Of a stretch of DNA of 64,000 nt, positions 9,821 to 17,882 are shown piece by piece. Below the pieces are notes generated by a model. It made no database searches. It was not told the origin of the DNA and saw nothing but the letters and a program-made list of their open reading frames with translations. The position numbers and the translations under genes were made by a program. The DNA is taken from positions 44,786-108,785 of the forward strand of contig JAQBSZ010000011.1 of NCBI GenBank assembly GCA_027623555.1, read 5' to 3'. The DNA comes from Pseudomonadota bacterium (lineage in GTDB: Bacteria; Pseudomonadota; Gammaproteobacteria; Pseudomonadales; Pseudohongiellaceae). Numbering within the stretch: the stretch's first letter is position 1; each line of letters begins with the position of its first letter.

Positions 9821-11161
9821 TTATGCCGTGGGGTGAAACAGCTCATCGACCCGGCCGGTATTATCGGCGAAGCCTTCCAGGTGGACACTCATGCTATCCA
9901 GCAGACTCAAATGCAGGTTCGCCAATGGCGTCTGTTCCTGGTAGCGGATGTGGCGGCCACCGGATATGCCGGTATTCGCGCCACTGGCCAATACGATCGG
10001 CAGGTTAGAGTGATCGTGGATGTCCGGATTACCCATGCCACTGCCCATCAGGTAAGTCGTGTTATCCAACAGCGTGCCATTGCCTTCATCCACAGCGTCG
10101 AGTCGCTCCAACAAGTATCCAAAGAGTGACACATGGTACTGGTTTATCTTGGCCAGTTTCTCCAGTTGCACCGGGTCATTGCCGTGGTGCGAAACAGGAT
10201 GATGGGGCTCGGTCACGCCGATCTGTGGATAGGTGCGGGTACTGGCCTCTCTCGCCAGTTGAAAGGAGACGACTCGGGTCAGGTCGGCCTGCAGGGCCAG
10301 CGTCTGCAGATCGATCATGAGTTTTACATGATCTTCCCAGTCCGCAGGGATACTGGAAGGCCGTGAGAGCTCAGGCAGCGGCGCGGCTTCGGTTTGCTGC
10401 TGCGCCATCTGAATGCGCCGTTCGACTTCGCGCACGGTGGACAGGTATTCATCGACTTTAACGCGATCACCAGCACCGAGCTTGTTCTGGTAATTCGCGA
10501 TGTCCTCCATCACCCAGTCTAACAGGCTGGCATTCTTGGACAGCTCCGCCTGGCGCTGCTGCGGCGTGCCACCATCGCCGAACAGACGTTCGAACAGTAT
10601 GCGCGGATCGGCTTCGGTAGGCAGAGGTGTGGTGGGCGAGGACCAGGACAGGCTGTTCTGATACACACAGGCATAGCCATTGTCACAGTTACCCACCAGC
10701 GAGATCAGGTCGGTACCCAGTTCCAGCGAGGGGAAGGGTGTTTCTCCGCCAATTCTCTGTGCTGCAATCTGGTCGACCGTGGTGCCCAGCTCGTAGTCGC
10801 TTCCCTCGGTGCGTTTGGCCTGTACACAGCTTAGAAACGCGCAATTGGATGACGCATGGTTACCGGTGGTGTAGGCATCGCGAATCTCCAGGTTGGACAT
10901 CACAGTAATCTTGTCCAGGAAAGGATTCAGCGCCGCCAGTGACGGCGTGAGCGCGCCAAGCCGGCCAACCGTTTCGGGCACCCAGGGGTCCGGATTCATC
11001 CCCATGGGAATATAGAAGTAGCCGAGGCGACGGGTAACCTCGGCGGCCGAACCTGACTGCGCCAGCGCCGGTACCATGGCATCCAGCATTGGCAGAGCGA
11101 CCGCCGCACCGAGGCCACGCAGAAACGTGCGGCGGGGTAAGGCTTTCTTGGTGATGATCAT
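9821..11161 (-). CDS. DUF1552 protein with Tat signal
   Basis: A 446-aa protein exported by the twin-arginine route (RRTFLRG near residues 10-16, then an Ala-rich hydrophobic stretch ending ALA). The remainder matches DUF1552, a family of secreted proteins almost always paired with DUF1592-type cytochrome proteins. It starts inside the stop of the upstream gene (ATGA at 11158-11161) behind a strong GAGGAG, so the two are translationally coupled. No catalytic residues can be assigned. A role in oxidation or degradation outside the cytoplasm is a guess from the cytochrome partner. Confidence 0.88.
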   Translation of the reverse strand: MIITKKALPRRTFLRGLGAAVALPMLDAMVPALAQSGSAAEVTRRLGYFYIPMGMNPDPWVPETVGRLGALTPSLAALNPFLDKITVMSNLEIRDAYTTGNHASSNCAFLSCVQAKRTEGSDYELGTTVDQIAAQRIGGETPFPSLELGTDLISLVGNCDNGYACVYQNSLSWSSPTTPLPTEADPRILFERLFGDGGTPQQRQAELSKNASLLDWVMEDIANYQNKLGAGDRVKVDEYLSTVREVERRIQMAQQQTEAAPLPELSRPSSIPADWEDHVKLMIDLQTLALQADLTRVVSFQLAREASTRTYPQIGVTEPHHPVSHHGNDPVQLEKLAKINQYHVSLFGYLLERLDAVDEGNGTLLDNTTYLMGSGMGNPDIHDHSNLPIVLASGANTGISGGRHIRYQEQTPLANLHLSLLDSMSVHLEGFADNTGRVDELFHPTA

Positions 11162-13584
11162 TGGGTTCTCCTCATCTGGAAGGGAGTGCTGTTTACGATA
11201 CCGAGAACCAGAGACGAGAAGCGATAATCTTGCTCTGTCGCCTGGTTAAGAATTTTACGTATGGCCGGGCCGTCGTAGTATTCGAGACCGCGACCCAGTG
11301 CATAAGTTAAGAGTTTTTCGCTCATGGTGCCGACGAAGGCAGCGGGATTGTCCAGCAGGGCGCTGCGCAGACCGTTCACGCCTGCCAGGGGGTCACCGCC
11401 CGGTAAATTGCCCGTGGTATCGATTGAGGGATGATCGGTGTTGGGTTCACGCCATCTTCCGATAGCGTCGAAGTCTTCCATCACCAGCCCGATCGGGTCC
11501 ATGACCTGGTGACAGGCCGCACAGGCCGGATTGGCGCGATGCTGTGCCATGCGGTCCCGCATGGTTTCTATTTTCACTTCAGAATGATCTTCAGCCAGCG
11601 CCGGTACATTATCCGGAGGTGGCGGCGGTGGAATGCCCAGTACATTTTCAAGCACCCATTTACCCCGTTGCACTGGCGAGGTGCGGGTGGCATAGGAAGT
11701 GACGGTGAGCACGCTGCCATGACCCAGCAGACCGAGTCGCGGGCTGTCTTGGGGCAGGCTTACCTTGCGGAAATGATCTCCGTACACATTGGGAATGTCA
11801 TAGTGCCTGGCCAGCCTTTCGTTAAGAAAGGTGTAATCCGCGCTGAGAAGTTCCATCACGTCGCGGTCTTCGGCGATGATGGTCTTGAATAGCAGCTCGG
11901 TCTCCTGCCGCATGGCCTGGCGCAGGTTGTCATCGAAGTCTGGAAACAGGCGCGTGTTGGGATCGACACCGTCGAGGTTCCTCAGGTAGAGCCACTGGCT
12001 GGCGAAGTTCGATGCCAGCGCCTCTGCTTTCGGATCGGCTAACATGCGCTGAACCTGGGCGGCGAGCACCTCAGGATCGCTTAGCTGCTCCTGGATAGCC
12101 AGATCCAGCAATTCGGCATCGGGAATACTGCTCCATAAAAAGAAGGAAAGCCGGGACGCCAGATCCACATCACTCAGTGCGTAAACCTGCCCTGCTGCGA
12201 AATCAGCAGGATCCTGCTCGATGCGGAACAGGAACTGCGGGCTTACGAGCAAGGCCCGGATAGCCATCTCGATGCCCGCCTCGAATCCTTCTTCGTTGTT
12301 AACTCTCTCGAAGAAGGCCAGCGGCGTGGCGATATCGTCATCGGTAATGGGTCTTCTGAACGCTGTCTGAGCCAGCGGCGCCACGATGGATCGGGCACAC
12401 TCGCTGGCGCTGACCGACTCGCCGGGCCGGCAGTTAAAGATGCGATCGCGGCTGGGCGTGCCTGAGATTCCGGTTGACTCAAACGGGCCACCGATGGATA
12501 CCGAGTGCACCGCGGGTTGCTGGCGAGGGTGACGATCGCGATTGAAGTGGGCGATATAGGGCTGTCGGGTACTCTCCAGCAGGGCCGAGTTCTTCTTGAT
12601 AAACGTCACCGCCACAGCATGGGGTCCGGCAGTTACCGACGCAGAAGCTGTCAGGCCATCGCCGGCGCCCTGATCGGAGTAATAGAACGTGGCAAATCGT
12701 TCGGTGCGGTTCGGCACTATCTCAAACAGGCCGACGCGTTCGCCGTCTATCGTCATCTCCATCTCGTGGGCTTCGGTGAGGCCTTCGATATTTTCATTGC
12801 GGTCCCGTGCCAGTACCACATCGAGTCGGTACTCACCGTCGCGGGGAAAATGGTAAGCGAATGAAGTGCCGCCGCGAGTTCCAAACGGCAGTCCTTCAAG
12901 GCGATCTTCCTGGGTGAGGCTGGCAGCCACCAGTTCAACATGACTGGCGGGATTATGCAGTGGCGTACCTACCGCCAGTCGACTGATCTTCTGGGCCGCC
13001 GCGAGATAGCGTTCCATCAGGGTTGGCGACAGGTTCGTCAAGTTGACGTTATCGAAGCCGTAACTGGCATCGTCCTTCGGTAGAAGTTCAGAGACATCGA
13101 CCTCGACAGCAAGCAGATCGCGGATAGCATTCTGGTACTGGAGCCGGTTCAGGCGATTGAAGGTGGCGGTGCGACCCGGATTTGGGTTCTGCAAAGCCAG
13201 ATTGTCCAGGGAGCTTTCCAGGTAGGCAGTGAACTGCTGAAACGTGGCCGCATCGGGTCGCGGCATGCCAGTTGGGGGCATGGCATTGGCGCGCAGCTTC
13301 TTCAGTACTTGCTCCCACACCTGAGGATGGTCAGACACAGTCGTCACGTCGATACTGTCCAGTGCCAGCCCACCGGTTAGCAGGGTCTGGTTATGGCAGG
13401 CAACGCAGTATTGATTGACCAGTGTCGAGTGGTCGCCGGGCTTGCCAGTACTGGCCAGGGGAACAGCGACCGCGCCCGGTGCAGTGCTGGCAAGTTCAGG
13501 AGTCTGGGTGGATACAAGAAAGAATGCCCCCATGGCGAGCAGCCCGAGCAAGACTACCGAAGTGATAAGGCCCGATCTTCTCAT
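11158..13584 (-). CDS. planctomycete-type cytochrome c / DUF1592-DUF1588-DUF1585 protein
   Basis: An 808-aa exported protein with a signal or anchor helix (ITSVVLLGLLAMGAFFLV). An N-terminal haem-binding CVACH (PSCyt1-like) lies near residue 60. The order DUF1587, carbohydrate-binding-like region, DUF1595, DUF1592, DUF1588 and DUF1585 follows. A second Cys pair, CAACHQVMDPIG, lies in the DUF1588 region. This multi-domain arrangement is standard for the family. It is first in a block with DUF1552 and the ankyrin gene and probably transfers electrons in the periplasm. The substrate is unknown. Confidence 0.88.
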   Translation of the reverse strand: MRRSGLITSVVLLGLLAMGAFFLVSTQTPELASTAPGAVAVPLASTGKPGDHSTLVNQYCVACHNQTLLTGGLALDSIDVTTVSDHPQVWEQVLKKLRANAMPPTGMPRPDAATFQQFTAYLESSLDNLALQNPNPGRTATFNRLNRLQYQNAIRDLLAVEVDVSELLPKDDASYGFDNVNLTNLSPTLMERYLAAAQKISRLAVGTPLHNPASHVELVAASLTQEDRLEGLPFGTRGGTSFAYHFPRDGEYRLDVVLARDRNENIEGLTEAHEMEMTIDGERVGLFEIVPNRTERFATFYYSDQGAGDGLTASASVTAGPHAVAVTFIKKNSALLESTRQPYIAHFNRDRHPRQQPAVHSVSIGGPFESTGISGTPSRDRIFNCRPGESVSASECARSIVAPLAQTAFRRPITDDDIATPLAFFERVNNEEGFEAGIEMAIRALLVSPQFLFRIEQDPADFAAGQVYALSDVDLASRLSFFLWSSIPDAELLDLAIQEQLSDPEVLAAQVQRMLADPKAEALASNFASQWLYLRNLDGVDPNTRLFPDFDDNLRQAMRQETELLFKTIIAEDRDVMELLSADYTFLNERLARHYDIPNVYGDHFRKVSLPQDSPRLGLLGHGSVLTVTSYATRTSPVQRGKWVLENVLGIPPPPPPDNVPALAEDHSEVKIETMRDRMAQHRANPACAACHQVMDPIGLVMEDFDAIGRWREPNTDHPSIDTTGNLPGGDPLAGVNGLRSALLDNPAAFVGTMSEKLLTYALGRGLEYYDGPAIRKILNQATEQDYRFSSLVLGIVNSTPFQMRRTQ

Positions 13585-13889
13585 GGCGGCTCCAGGCTGA
13601 TCGTTGGATGTTATGGTGATTGATTCAGATACTGGAACAGGTGTTTAACCACAGCATCGCCGGAACCAATAGACCAAAGTAAACCCCGCTGTAGGGTAGT
13701 GTCAAGGATAAAGAAGTGCTGCGAAGGCAGGAATTTCAACGCGTTGCGCCTGGTCACTACTTCAGATTTAGGGTGAATAAGTAGGTCCTGGGGCACCTGT
13801 TCCTACCAACGCTATTTACAGTTATATGGATGCCAAATTGCAATTTGTAGCAACAGGGGTCTGGACTGCGCTTTTGCTCTCTCCATTTA
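13585..13889. other. intergenic, divergent-transcript spacer
   Basis: About 300 bp between the start of the DUF1592 gene and the 3' end of the Crp-like gene. It marks the edge where base composition shifts towards AT. I see no gene, clear terminator or strong operator. A half-matching Fnr-like sequence near 13617 (TTGATTCAGATAC) is too weak to call. Confidence 0.4.
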
Positions 13890-14561
13890 CTATTCCCAGA
13901 TATAGTGTTTCGGTAGGCTATTAGAATCAATGATGATGCATTTGCTGCTTTTATCGATATCGTAGATCCTGTCTTTTTGGAGTTTTCGGATTACTCGGGA
14001 CACGGTTTCTCGCTCCTTACCCAACCGGTCCGCAATCTGCTGATGGGTCCATCTGTCGTGGGTAAGAAAGGTTCCATCGCCATTCTTTTTCGAGTAAATA
14101 CTGTTAGTGAGTAGCCGAATGATATTGGTTCGAACGTCAAGCAGGGCAGTGTCGATGAGTTTGATGGATAACTCTCGAATACGAGAGATGAGATCATTGA
14201 TCAGAAGCTTCGACGTCATCTTGTTTTCCAGCGGCTTGGTGAAAGCCTTTTTGGGAATCTCCAGGATTATGCTATCTGAGGTTGTGGTCACCGACGCGGA
14301 GCGTTTCTCATCATCTAAAAGCGCGTACTCGCCAAAATAACACCCTTCATCTAGGTCATTTATCACGTACTGGTATCTATCCACTACGTTAAACACCTTA
14401 ACCCCTCCTGATTGAATAACATACATCGAATTCGATTCATCTCCTTCCGAGAATATGCGCACGTTCTTCTTTATAACGTGCGTTGTCGCTGCCCGCCGAA
14501 CTGCTTGCATGTCAGCTTCGTTAAGATGAGAAAAAATCGAGATATTCTTGAGTGATTTCAT
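13890..14561 (-). CDS. Crp/Fnr-family transcription regulator, Crp-like subgroup
   Basis: A 223-aa regulator. The cyclic-nucleotide domain keeps the phosphate-binding cassette: Gly-Glu at 77-78 (YFGEYALL) and Arg-Ser at 87-88 (KRSASV), so cNMP binding is possible. It lacks the N-terminal Cys cluster of Fnr, so it should not sense oxygen through an Fe-S cluster. The helix-turn-helix at about 172-194 has R184-E185-T-V-S188-R189, a Crp-like Arg-Glu combined with the Fnr-like Ser. The upstream frame starts at 14585, but the Met at 14561 has GGAG 10 nt upstream. A palindrome at 14609-14627 may be its own operator. It lies next to an operon encoding a cyclase-like protein. Confidence 0.88.
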   Translation of the reverse strand: MKSLKNISIFSHLNEADMQAVRRAATTHVIKKNVRIFSEGDESNSMYVIQSGGVKVFNVVDRYQYVINDLDEGCYFGEYALLDDEKRSASVTTTSDSIILEIPKKAFTKPLENKMTSKLLINDLISRIRELSIKLIDTALLDVRTNIIRLLTNSIYSKKNGDGTFLTHDRWTHQQIADRLGKERETVSRVIRKLQKDRIYDIDKSSKCIIIDSNSLPKHYIWE

Positions 14562-14608
14562 AACACTACTTCTCCAAAGGAGCACTTCATCGGCTTTTGC
14601 CTAGCCAT

Positions 14609-14627
14609 ATTGAATAGCAGATTCAAT
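14609..14627. promoter_or_regulatory. inverted repeat ATTGAAT-N5-ATTCAAT upstream of the Crp-like gene
   Basis: A perfect 7-bp inverted repeat with a 5-bp spacer, 48 bp upstream of the regulator start. Size and spacing fit a dimeric helix-turn-helix site, so autoregulation is possible. It is not a canonical Crp or Fnr box. Confidence 0.4.
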
Positions 14628-14718
14628 CAACTTTAGTTCGCTGCTTGCCAGCAACCGGATTCAGGCCCGGTTGATTGGAATCTGCGGTGAATATCGGTGT
14701 TGGAAATCGACCAATTTC

Positions 14719-14734
14719 GGTGACATTTGTTACA
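14719..14734. promoter_or_regulatory. candidate Crp-like site GGTGA-N6-TTACA
   Basis: Eight of ten positions match the Crp consensus TGTGA-N6-TCACA. It lies between the leftward Crp-like gene and the rightward island genes. A TACTAT at 14755-14760 is a possible -10 for a class II arrangement directed rightward. The regulator's Arg-Glu recognition helix fits this half-site. Function is inferred. Confidence 0.35.
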
Positions 14735-14849
14735 GAACTATTATACGGACTCTCTACTATACCCTCTACGCCTGGTCTCTGCCGCGCAGAGACTACTCGT
14801 ATAATATTGCTCGATATCACCCATAGTTCAGGTCACGCGACATCCAGAT

Positions 14850-15158
14850 ATGAGTTATTTCAAGTCAAAAATGGCCCACGCCGAGAAAAGAAAGCTACAG
14901 ATAGGCAGCAGGAATGCCCCGGCCTCTATCGCGGGCTTTAAGCATTCCAAAATAGCCTGGAGAATACTGAATCTCATCTTCCTGCTATCGGTACTTGCGG
15001 CTGGAGTAGTCTTGTTTGTACCTGGCGATCTCGTGGAAAAGTGGCTAATGCTTGGATATACCGGCGTAGTCGCGGCGGGAATCGAATACGGATTCGACAT
15101 TTTCGTATTGGCTTGCATGCCGCTGCTCCACTTTCTGGCTTGCTGGATAAAACGGTAG
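14850..15158 (+). CDS. putative small membrane protein, two transmembrane segments
   Basis: A 102-aa frame with a basic N-terminal 35 residues and two hydrophobic stretches (about 43-60, ILNLIFLLSVLAAGVVLFV, and about 70-97, ending MPLLHFLACWIKR). I do not recognise the family. No good ribosome-binding site precedes either Met1 or Met8, so the start is uncertain. It lies in the leader region of the P450 operon, on the same strand and 197 bp upstream. It may belong to that system or be a chance frame. Confidence 0.45.
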   Translation: MSYFKSKMAHAEKRKLQIGSRNAPASIAGFKHSKIAWRILNLIFLLSVLAAGVVLFVPGDLVEKWLMLGYTGVVAAGIEYGFDIFVLACMPLLHFLACWIKR

Positions 15159-15262
15159 GGGAATTATGACGATTCGAATTCCTCGACCCCATGAAACGGA
15201 AAGTCAATGAGAGAACTATTGGTTACAAATAGAGCAAGAATCCTAATAGGTAGGTTCTGGAA

Positions 15263-15282
15263 CCCAGATTTCCAATTCTGGG
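15263..15282. repeat. small hairpin in the P450 operon leader
   Basis: CCCAGA and TCTGGG form a 6-bp stem with an 8-nt loop, about 75 bp before the P450 start. It is too short for a confident terminator call and has no T-tract, but it could act in the operon leader. Confidence 0.3.
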
Positions 15283-15355
15283 AATTCGGGAATATAGTGG
15301 GAAGTGTCAAAATGACCTACAGTTTCGCGTCCAATAATAAAAACTGGAATCTATC

Positions 15356-17860
15356 ATGAGCTATAGAGAAGATTTTGAAAATGCGGGAAAACGATCGCAA
15401 TATGCCGCAACAGAGTTGCTCTGGCACTGGTTGCAGAGCGATGAGCACCGCCCGAGGTTGTTTCACGAGTTTCGTACGGATAAAAAACCACCTTTTCTGA
15501 AATTTCAAAGCATGGCCAGTAAGGGTGAAGATGAAAATAAAGTCTTTAAACAGGAAGTAGTTATCCTGTTCGATCCTGAAGATATAAAACAAGCGCTGCA
15601 AGACCAGAATTTTAGTAACGATCCCTACAAGCCCCTTGGCAGCGGAACATCCGTGCTGGCCAGCGATGACGAGGAACCTCAGAATCATGAAGTCAAGCGT
15701 GAAGTTCTTGCTTCGGCGTTTAAGAATAAAGATCTCAGACCATTTTTGTTCCTAGATAGTGTAACAGCACTCGCCTGTCATCACGGCATCGTGTTGGCGA
15801 GAAAGAAAAAGGAATTTAATTTTGTTAGCGATGTGGCCGAGCAGTCTGCCCTGATATTTGCCTCGGGTTTGTTTGGCATTCCGACACGTCACCATTACCT
15901 GATGCAGGAACTGCTGCGCAAGAGTCTCGATGCCATGGCTTACCAGATGTTCTCCCGGCACTTTACTAATGACGCACTGGCTTTGCAGACTGGAAATATT
16001 GCCATGGGCGGGTTGGCCAAGGTGATCGATGAATTGCTGCAGGAAGCCGCCTGTCCTCCCTATTTCGACGAGCTGCAACAGATTCTGTGGCGCGGCCTGG
16101 GGAGCGAAGATGAGGAAGTTAAGCAGGAAAGAATAGCGGCCGTGAAGAAAGTGCTGGATGTCGTGCCAGCAGTGGATATTGACAAATTGCTCGGACTCAA
16201 AGAAGCCAAGTTGAAAGGGCATCCGCAAGCTGAGGAATTGGAAGCAATGTACGCCGCCCATCTGCGCGAACTCGATAAATTGAAAGAGAAAACCGCCGAT
16301 GAGCGCGAGATTGTCAGAGACATACTCAAATACTTCGATGAGGCACTGAACTACCACGAAGTGCGGGAATGGGCGAAAGACAGACTGACGATTAATAGCC
16401 TCGAACTGGAAGAGAATGAATTCAACAAAGATCTACTGAGCATTTTCCGCCTTATGCGAGAGGATAAAGAGCGGGCAGAGGATGATTTGATCAGGAAAAA
16501 ACTGGATCCTTTTGATGACGGCAATTTTATCTACAGAAAAACCATTATTGAGGTACTCGCCGAGAATCCTGGCAATCATTCAGGCAATGAACTTATTGTT
16601 GACATCGTTGCGGCGATTGCAGGCACGGTAGGGAATATCACCGCTGGAGCCAGCATCGCGCTAAATGAAATTCTGCATGATAAAGGCGGCAGCCGAGAGG
16701 CGATCAATATTGTGCGAGGAATAATGGAGGCGGCGCTGGAGGAGGGCGCGGAAGAAGAGAAAGACAAAGATAAAGATAAAGCTAAGCCGCTGCCAAGATT
16801 GCCCCATCGACTTCCGGTAGGGCAGCGCGAAAGAGGGCAATTCTTCGGACAGGCGAAAAAGCGTAGCGCTGAAATAGCAAACTACGTCAAGGAAGCGTTG
16901 CGGCTCTACCCCCCGGCACCGTTTGTTCCCCGGTTAGCCAAAAATACGATCACGCTTGCAAAGAATGAGAGGAAAAGCACGAAAGTGGAAATAGCGGCAA
17001 AGCAGGTGGAATTGCTTCCTTTGGGTTCGCTAACTCGAGGTAGCACTCAAACAGAAACGGAGAGCTTCAAAGTGGAAATAGCGGCAAAGCAGGTGGTATT
17101 GCTTCCTTTGGGTTCGCTAACTCGAGGTAGCACTCAAACAGAAACGGAGAGCTTCAATGCGAAGCGTGATAAACGTAATCTGGATGAGAGTCACAATTAC
17201 TTATTCGGCTATCCAGAACACGGTAGTGAACACACCCATCGCTGTCTGGGAGACTATATATCGATACCGCTGATCTCAAATATTGTAGCTAATGTTCTCC
17301 TGCTCGATGGCATCGACCTGGTGGATCCTGAAACTACTGAATCCAGAAAGGATATCGCTGACCTGATAGCTCCTACGCTGAAAAAGAAGTGGGGATTCAT
17401 CTGCGAGTCGCTCGATCTCAGTCAGCAATTGTCTGCACAGATCAATCAATCGCCATTGAATGTGATTATGAAAGTGCGAACACCGGTTGGCTCTCACGCC
17501 GAAGTACTGAAGCGAATCATTCAGTACGGCGCTCCGACCATACAATATTTGCTTGAGTCTTCGAATATGGTGCATTTCGCACGCTTCGTGTTTTTAAACA
17601 ACGATACGGAATTGGGACTCTTTACATCTTACGATGGTGAGTTTGATCCCTATATAAGACACTTTGCCAATGCCGCAGGACCCCTATTCGACCAGATATT
17701 TGCTCATATTCAGGACCCGCCGCTAATGCCAGTACGGGAAAATCCTTCTGCATTTATCGAGCATATCAAACGCTATGACAGATCACCCGTCTCGGACTAC
17801 TTCTATACCTCTTATCCTGAAAAGACCGTGACAGAAATTCTCGGCAAAGCCAGCAAATAA
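15356..17860 (+). CDS. oversized cytochrome P450-like protein with helical insert and C-terminal extension
   Basis: An 834-aa protein, against about 400-500 for a typical bacterial P450. P450 marks are an I-helix-like AGTVGNITAGAS near 420-435, the K-helix E-x-x-R as EALR (Glu513-Arg516, followed by LYPPAP), and a haem-thiolate loop FGYPEHGSEHTHRCLGD with Cys630. Between the N-terminal P450 part and the I-helix lies a charged helical insert (about 240-400). A Lys/Glu/Asp-rich run lies near 460-480. Residues 543-600 are an exact tandem duplication of 29 residues. The last 180 residues (with VHFARFVFLNN and SYPEKTV) do not belong to the P450 fold and look like a separate alpha/beta domain. No signal peptide. 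First gene of a seven-gene operon, 22 bp before a DyP peroxidase gene. Substrate and redox partner are unknown. Confidence 0.72.
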   Translation: MSYREDFENAGKRSQYAATELLWHWLQSDEHRPRLFHEFRTDKKPPFLKFQSMASKGEDENKVFKQEVVILFDPEDIKQALQDQNFSNDPYKPLGSGTSVLASDDEEPQNHEVKREVLASAFKNKDLRPFLFLDSVTALACHHGIVLARKKKEFNFVSDVAEQSALIFASGLFGIPTRHHYLMQELLRKSLDAMAYQMFSRHFTNDALALQTGNIAMGGLAKVIDELLQEAACPPYFDELQQILWRGLGSEDEEVKQERIAAVKKVLDVVPAVDIDKLLGLKEAKLKGHPQAEELEAMYAAHLRELDKLKEKTADEREIVRDILKYFDEALNYHEVREWAKDRLTINSLELEENEFNKDLLSIFRLMREDKERAEDDLIRKKLDPFDDGNFIYRKTIIEVLAENPGNHSGNELIVDIVAAIAGTVGNITAGASIALNEILHDKGGSREAINIVRGIMEAALEEGAEEEKDKDKDKAKPLPRLPHRLPVGQRERGQFFGQAKKRSAEIANYVKEALRLYPPAPFVPRLAKNTITLAKNERKSTKVEIAAKQVELLPLGSLTRGSTQTETESFKVEIAAKQVVLLPLGSLTRGSTQTETESFNAKRDKRNLDESHNYLFGYPEHGSEHTHRCLGDYISIPLISNIVANVLLLDGIDLVDPETTESRKDIADLIAPTLKKKWGFICESLDLSQQLSAQINQSPLNVIMKVRTPVGSHAEVLKRIIQYGAPTIQYLLESSNMVHFARFVFLNNDTELGLFTSYDGEFDPYIRHFANAAGPLFDQIFAHIQDPPLMPVRENPSAFIEHIKRYDRSPVSDYFYTSYPEKTVTEILGKASK
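16982..17155 (+). repeat. 87-bp in-frame tandem duplication inside the P450-like gene
   Basis: Units 16982-17068 and 17069-17155 differ by one visible base (GGA to GTA, Glu to Val). Each encodes 29 residues (543-571 and 572-600), between the K-helix and the haem Cys loop. Near-identity at DNA level shows the duplication is recent or maintained by conversion. Confidence 0.95.
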
Positions 17861-17882
17861 CCAATATTGGATACTATGAGAA

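Noticed and set aside
14671..14684. Fnr-like TTGATTGGAATCTG
   Set aside because: Only one half-site is intact; the second half matches at three of five positions, unlike the three perfect boxes elsewhere.
15752..16357. 201-codon minus-strand frame
   Set aside because: Opposite the P450-like gene, whose frame is supported by a haem loop and operon context.
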